From CAZSTA01 sp964609495 [NCBI: uncultured bacterium] (lineage in GTDB: Bacteria; CAZSTA01): a stretch of 34,649 nt of DNA. Location of the stretch: contig CAZSTA010000013.1 in the NCBI GenBank assembly GCA_964609495.1, positions 1 through 34,649 on the forward strand, written 5' to 3'. Position numbers and translations under genes: made by a program. The notes under the pieces were generated by a model, which worked only from the letters and a program-made list of their open reading frames with translations, made no database searches and was not told the origin of the DNA. Of the stretch, positions 32,148 through 34,649 are shown in pieces (position 1 is the first letter of the stretch; each line of letters begins with the position of its first letter).

Positions 32148-32975
32148 ATGTCCCTCGAAGGAGATCTAGAATATTTCCCTCTCCCAGAGATCCTACAACT
32201 TATCTCTATCGGTCGACGTAGTGGAACTCTTAAGTTAAAGCAGGACAAAGAGACCGGAGAGTTACATTTTATAGAGGGAGTAGTTGTTCACTCTTTCTGT
32301 GGTGACCTTAAAGGGGAGGAGGCAGCTTATTATCTTGCGGCCTGGCAGAGAGGCACTTTCTATTTCGAAAGCGAGACCGAGGTGGCTGAGGAGACTATGT
32401 TCATCACCGCCGAGAATCTAATGATGGAGAGCGCAAGGCGGATAGATGAGGAAAGCCGAATTCGGGAGCTGATCCCTTCTCCGGCGATGATCTTTAAGTT
32501 ATCCCCTCGCCCTAAGGATAAATTTAGCAGTATCCACTTCAAGTTGGAAGAGTGGCAGGTCTTATCTATGATCAATAGAAAACGAAGTGTTTCGGATATC
32601 GTTGAGACCTTAAAAAGAGATGAATTTGAGGTGTATAGGATCTTATATGGATTGTTGACCGCTGGTTTAATTGAGAGCGTTCAGACGGGTGAGATAGAGA
32701 GGGAGTTAGAGGTTATAACCGCCATAGGTTTTCGCTTCTCCCAAGATGAGGTGGGAATAGATGAACAGATAATATCTCAGTGGATGTCCTATGATACCTT
32801 TTCCCAAGGCATCGCTCATGTCCAAGTTAAAACTTCAAACGAACGAATATCCATATATGGGGTGAGGAAGTTGAAGGGGATCGGAAATAAGATCGCGATT
32901 CTTCCCTCTCTCCTCGTTCAATTGGGAGTGGAAGAGGGAACGAAAGTCAAAGTTCGACCGGTGGGAAGAAGATAG
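32148..32975 (+). CDS. DUF4388 (PATAN-type) regulatory protein
   Basis: This 275-residue protein begins with a DUF4388 domain (about 1-100): MSLEGDLEYFPLPEILQLIS, GRRSGTLKLKQD and FIEGVVVHSFCGDLKGEEAAYYL. A winged-helix-like stretch is at about 140-185 (WQVLSMINRKRSVSDIVETL, VYRILYGLLTAGLIE). The last 80 residues form a small beta-rich domain ending in VEEGTKVKVRPVGRR. DUF4388 occurs in two-component and motility regulation in other bacteria and is thought to mediate protein contacts. The ATG at 32148 has AGGAGA upstream. It lies 16 bases after the phosphodiesterase gene and just before accD. Confidence 0.85.
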   Translation: MSLEGDLEYFPLPEILQLISIGRRSGTLKLKQDKETGELHFIEGVVVHSFCGDLKGEEAAYYLAAWQRGTFYFESETEVAEETMFITAENLMMESARRIDEESRIRELIPSPAMIFKLSPRPKDKFSSIHFKLEEWQVLSMINRKRSVSDIVETLKRDEFEVYRILYGLLTAGLIESVQTGEIERELEVITAIGFRFSQDEVGIDEQIISQWMSYDTFSQGIAHVQVKTSNERISIYGVRKLKGIGNKIAILPSLLVQLGVEEGTKVKVRPVGRR

Positions 32976-32987
32976 AGAGGTGTTCCT

Positions 32988-33827
32988 TTGCCTGATATCA
33001 AACCTACTAAAGTAGAGGTCCCCGAAGATCTATGGCTGAAATGTAAAAAGTGTGGGGAATTAATATATACTAAAGAACTCGATAAGAATCTCAAGGTATG
33101 TCCTGAGTGTAATTATCACTTTCCCTTATCCTGCCGAGAACGGGTAGCGATCACCCTCGACGAAAAGAGCTTCAGGGAATATGATTGGAAGCTGTCCCCC
33201 TCCGATCCTCTGGGCTTTGTGGATCTGAAGCCTTATCCAGAAAGATTAAGAGCTTATCAAGAGAGGACAGGATTGATCGATGCTATAATCGCTGGTGAAG
33301 GAAAGATCGGGGGACATAAGGTTGCCTTGGCGGTTATAGATTCTCACTTTATGATGGGCAGTATGGGCACGGTGATGGGGGAGATTGTCACTAGAATGAT
33401 CGAGTCTGCTATATCCTCAAGACTACCAGTTATTATCATAAATGCCGGGGGCGGCGGAGCGAGAATGCAGGAGGGGATATTATCCCTTATGCAGATGGCT
33501 AAGACAAATGGGGCTGTATCCAGATTACATAAGGCCGGTTTGCTTTATATATCGGTCCTAACCGATCCCACGATGGGGGGAGTAATGGCCAGTTTTGCCT
33601 CTCAGGGAGATATCATAATCGCTGAGCCAGGAGCGCGTCTTGGCTTCTCCGGACCTCGAGTGGCAAAGATGACGATAGGGGTGACTATACCTGATGACTT
33701 CCAGAGGGCTGAGCCTATGCAAAAACGAGGCTTAATAGATATGGTAGTCCCCAGAAGAGATATCAGACCTACTCTGATCGAACTCTTGGATTTCTTCCTC
33801 AGCGAGGACGATTGGAATGGTGACTGA
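32988..33827 (+). CDS. accD: Acetyl-CoA carboxylase carboxyltransferase, beta subunit
   Basis: This 279-residue protein starts with the AccD zinc ribbon: [10 protein letters not shown] and CPECNYHF (Cys pairs at about 14/17 and 33/36). The carboxyltransferase fold follows with [51 protein letters not shown] and [19 protein letters not shown]. AccD with AccA moves CO2 from biotin to acetyl-CoA, making malonyl-CoA for fatty-acid synthesis. The start is TTG at 32988 behind an SD (GAGAGGTG). It overlaps accA by 11 bases, indicating translational coupling of the two subunits. Confidence 0.96.
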   Translation: MPDIKPTKVEVPEDLWLKCKKCGELIYTKELDKNLKVCPECNYHFPLSCRERVAITLDEKSFREYDWKLSPSDPLGFVDLKPYPERLRAYQERTGLIDAIIAGEGKIGGHKVALAVIDSHFMMGSMGTVMGEIVTRMIESAISSRLPVIIINAGGGGARMQEGILSLMQMAKTNGAVSRLHKAGLLYISVLTDPTMGGVMASFASQGDIIIAEPGARLGFSGPRVAKMTIGVTIPDDFQRAEPMQKRGLIDMVVPRRDIRPTLIELLDFFLSEDDWNGD

Positions 33828-34649
33828 ATTGGAGTTTGAAAAACCTATATTAGCTTTAGAGAACAAGATAGCTGAACTCAGGGATTTTATGCTTAAGGAG
33901 AATCTCGATCTATCCGAGGAGATCGATATCCTTCAGAGAAAGGCTGAAGATCTAAAGCGGGAGATCTACGCTAACCTATCTCGTTGGCAGAGAGTCCAGG
34001 TCGCCAGGCATCCCCAAAGACCCTTTAGCTTAGATTACATCGAGGCTATCTTTGATAGCTTTATCGAACTGCACGGCGATCGTCTTCTTGGAGATGACCC
34101 GGCTATAATTAGCGGTCTAGCGAAGTTGAACGGAAATTCAGTGGTAGTGGTTGGACAGCAGAAAGGGAGAGGGACTAAAGATAATCTTGCCCGTAATTTT
34201 GGGATGCTTCACCCTGAAGGATATGCTAAAGGGCTACGTTTGATGAGATCAGCGGAGAAGTTCAGGAAACCTGTAGTTTGCCTCATCGATACTCCTGGGG
34301 CTCATCCAGGGCTCGAGGCAGAGGAGCATGGACAAGGCACTGCCATCAGCCGTAACCTTATGAATATGTTCGAGATAAGGACGCCAATAGTAGTGGTGGT
34401 GATCGGAGAGGGGGGAAGCGGTGGAGCTTTGGGAATAGGAGTAGGGGATAGGATACTGATGCTGGAGAATTCTATATACTCCGTCATCTCCCCTGAGGGA
34501 TGCGCCGCAATTTTATGGAAGAACCAAGCTTACGCTAAAGAAGCTGCCGATGCCTTGAAGCTGACTGCTCAAGATCTGATGGAGCTAGGAGTTATAGATG
34601 AGATAATCCCTGAACCGATCGGAGGGGCACATCGGAATCTTAAAGGGGC
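33817..34649 (+). CDS. accA: Acetyl-CoA carboxylase carboxyltransferase, alpha subunit, partial
   Basis: An ATG at 33817 inside the end of accD opens a frame that runs to the window edge (277 codons visible). The N-terminal helix region ([21 protein letters not shown]) and [13 protein letters not shown] are typical of AccA. The catalytic fold has [59 protein letters not shown] and [16 protein letters not shown]. About 40-50 C-terminal residues are expected beyond the edge. It is the partner of AccD, and overlaps it by 11 bases. An in-frame GTG follows directly after the ATG and might also serve as start. Confidence 0.95.
   Translation, partial: MVTELEFEKPILALENKIAELRDFMLKENLDLSEEIDILQRKAEDLKREIYANLSRWQRVQVARHPQRPFSLDYIEAIFDSFIELHGDRLLGDDPAIISGLAKLNGNSVVVVGQQKGRGTKDNLARNFGMLHPEGYAKGLRLMRSAEKFRKPVVCLIDTPGAHPGLEAEEHGQGTAISRNLMNMFEIRTPIVVVVIGEGGSGGALGIGVGDRILMLENSIYSVISPEGCAAILWKNQAYAKEAADALKLTAQDLMELGVIDEIIPEPIGGAHRNLKG

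Noticed and set aside
1-34649. tRNA or rRNA genes
   Set aside because: No cloverleaf-like or rRNA-like conserved blocks were noticed in the gaps between genes, which are mostly under 300 bases.

Overview
The window reads as a chromosomal segment of a bacterium with a two-membrane envelope, probably an uncultured and possibly thermophilic lineage. Bacterial signs are MurB, an ECF sigma factor with its anti-sigma factor, the acetyl-CoA carboxylase pair AccD/AccA, strong Shine-Dalgarno (SD) sites and consensus -35/-10 promoters. A TonB-like anchor protein, a PorV/TraF-like secreted barrel candidate and many signal peptides suggest a diderm. AGA/AGG and ATA codons are frequent, and several genes start with TTG behind a strong SD. 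Three genes (apgM, comB, rtcA) are of types best known from archaea. I cannot name the phylum. I found no rRNA, tRNA, CRISPR array, intact transposase or phage gene.

Layout. Positions 1-6100 (minus strand) hold glgA, pckA and a multi-GAF sensor kinase cut by the window edge. Positions 6107-8268 (minus) hold murB and apgM. Positions 8342-11941 (minus) hold a tight four-gene envelope operon: a GT-C glycosyltransferase, a secreted protein, a polysaccharide deacetylase and a barrel-like protein. Positions 12157-14241 (plus) hold an ECF sigma factor, an anti-sigma factor with a C-terminal glycogen-binding-like domain, and a secreted helical protein. Positions 14249-17674 (minus) hold rtcA, comB and an amidohydrolase-HEAT fusion. 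A MITE-like element lies at 17824-18028. Positions 18099-21892 (minus) hold a FucI/AraA-like isomerase, a glycerate 2-kinase and a PhzF protein. Positions 21983-26966 (minus) hold a three-gene sugar operon (TIM-barrel isomerase, Gfo/Idh/MocA oxidoreductase, GH106-like glycosidase) ending in a perfect terminator palindrome. From 27.3 kb the plus strand carries a TonB-like/DUF3048 fusion, a LysE exporter, small secreted proteins, a phosphodiesterase, a DUF4388 protein, accD and partial accA.

The most striking signal is a short palindromic repeat family in 2.2-6.0 kb. Two copies lie inside protein-coding genes (the GAF kinase and glgA), both read in the same orientation and frame, and add nearly the same 15-residue peptide (GTFA[D/G]NKTQGSKVPL) to unrelated proteins. 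A third copy supplies the C-terminus and stop codon of glgA. Others sit just after the pckA stop and, as a tandem composite, in the pckA leader. This is analogous in form to the Rickettsia and Wolbachia palindromic elements that insert into genes, but the sequence is different.

Metabolically, PckA, the phosphoglycerate mutase and GlgA fit gluconeogenesis feeding glycogen synthesis. The GH106/Gfo-Idh/isomerase operon with the nearby FucI-like isomerase and glycerate kinase fits breakdown of deoxy-sugar-containing polysaccharides. The sigma/anti-sigma pair with an external glucan-binding-like domain could sense envelope or external polysaccharide. These functional links are inference from gene families and gene order.
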